Under the pieces are notes generated by a model. It was not told the origin of the DNA. It searched no databases and was given only the letters and a program-made list of their open reading frames with translations. 39,959 bases of DNA from Clostridia bacterium (GTDB taxonomy: Bacteria > Bacillota > Clostridia > Oscillospirales > CAG-272), in the NCBI GenBank assembly GCA_017505745.1, contig JAFVOP010000063.1:1-39959 (forward strand), given 5' to 3'. How positions within the stretch are numbered: the first letter of the stretch is position 1; every line of letters begins with the position of its first letter. Of this stretch, positions 39,887 to 39,959 are shown in pieces. A program made the translations under genes and the position numbers.

Positions 39887-39959
39887 TGCTTTTTTCGGGC
39901 GAAATTTTTTAGTTCGATTTTGTAGATGAAAAATGGGTATTTTCCAATACTGAAAGGAT

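Overview
This 40 kb window reads as a bacterial chromosome segment, most likely from an anaerobic gut-type Clostridia (Bacillota). The reasons are the many TTGACA-N17-TATAAT promoters, strong AGGAGG ribosome-binding sites, a yceD-rpmF pair beside tmcAL, a SipW signal peptidase locus, glycyl-radical enzymology (strictly anaerobic chemistry) and a Bacillus EndoA-like MazF. The coding regions look moderately GC-rich, except for an AT-rich block near 32-35.5 kb. I cannot assign a genus from the sequence alone.

Layout. (1) 0.3-9.6 kb, minus strand: one apparent operon runs from a promoter at 9.55 kb. It encodes SipW, five small proteins with TasA/camelysin-type signal peptides, and a secreted 1636-residue protein with InlB-type B repeats and a long His/Cys-rich module. 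This looks like a secreted fibre or matrix system. (2) 9.8-16.3 kb, housekeeping: rpmF and yceD (minus), then diverging to the plus strand a membrane protein of unknown function and tmcAL; a tRNA-Glu(CTC) gene (minus); and a Ca2+-type P-ATPase (plus). (3) 16.3-31.1 kb, plus strand: a roughly 15 kb catabolic island. It holds two glycyl-radical activating enzymes but only one glycyl-radical enzyme (GRE), two Gfo/Idh/MocA dehydrogenases, a TIM-barrel isomerase, a DeoC aldolase, a zinc alcohol dehydrogenase, an FGGY sugar kinase, an IclR regulator, an SMP-30 lactonase, a metallo-beta-lactamase-fold hydrolase and an EamA-type transporter. The natural reading is uptake, oxidation, lactone opening, radical dehydration or cleavage, phosphorylation and aldol cleavage of an unknown sugar or sugar acid. 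The GRE has the essential Cys and Gly but lacks the usual Cys-x-Glu active-site pair, so its reaction is not predictable from known members. (4) 31.4-32.2 kb: a TraX-family membrane protein.

(5) 32.2-35.9 kb is the most unusual part. Three unrelated minus-strand genes (a leucine-rich-repeat lipoprotein, a 90-residue membrane protein and a 157-residue protein) are each packaged the same way. Each has an almost identical promoter and leader, then the gene, then a repeat of about 155 bp starting 6-30 bp after the stop codon, then an intrinsic terminator. Between the packages lie arrays of small hairpins whose linkers are complementary between the two halves of the array. The block ends beside a tRNA-Trp gene, next to two related TTCACT-rich elements that carry inverted copies of the neighbouring terminator. 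It behaves like a set of gene cassettes, but no recombinase is visible in the window.

(6) 36.2-39.9 kb: a solitary MazF toxin gene (plus). Then comes a minus-strand operon (methyltransferase, nucleoside phosphorylase, GNAT acetyltransferase, unknown protein) transcribed through a 230-nt leader that has a possible 39-residue leader peptide and an intrinsic terminator just ahead of the first gene. A plus-strand tRNA-Ser(GCT) closes the window. No rRNA, insertion sequence, phage gene or CRISPR array was found.
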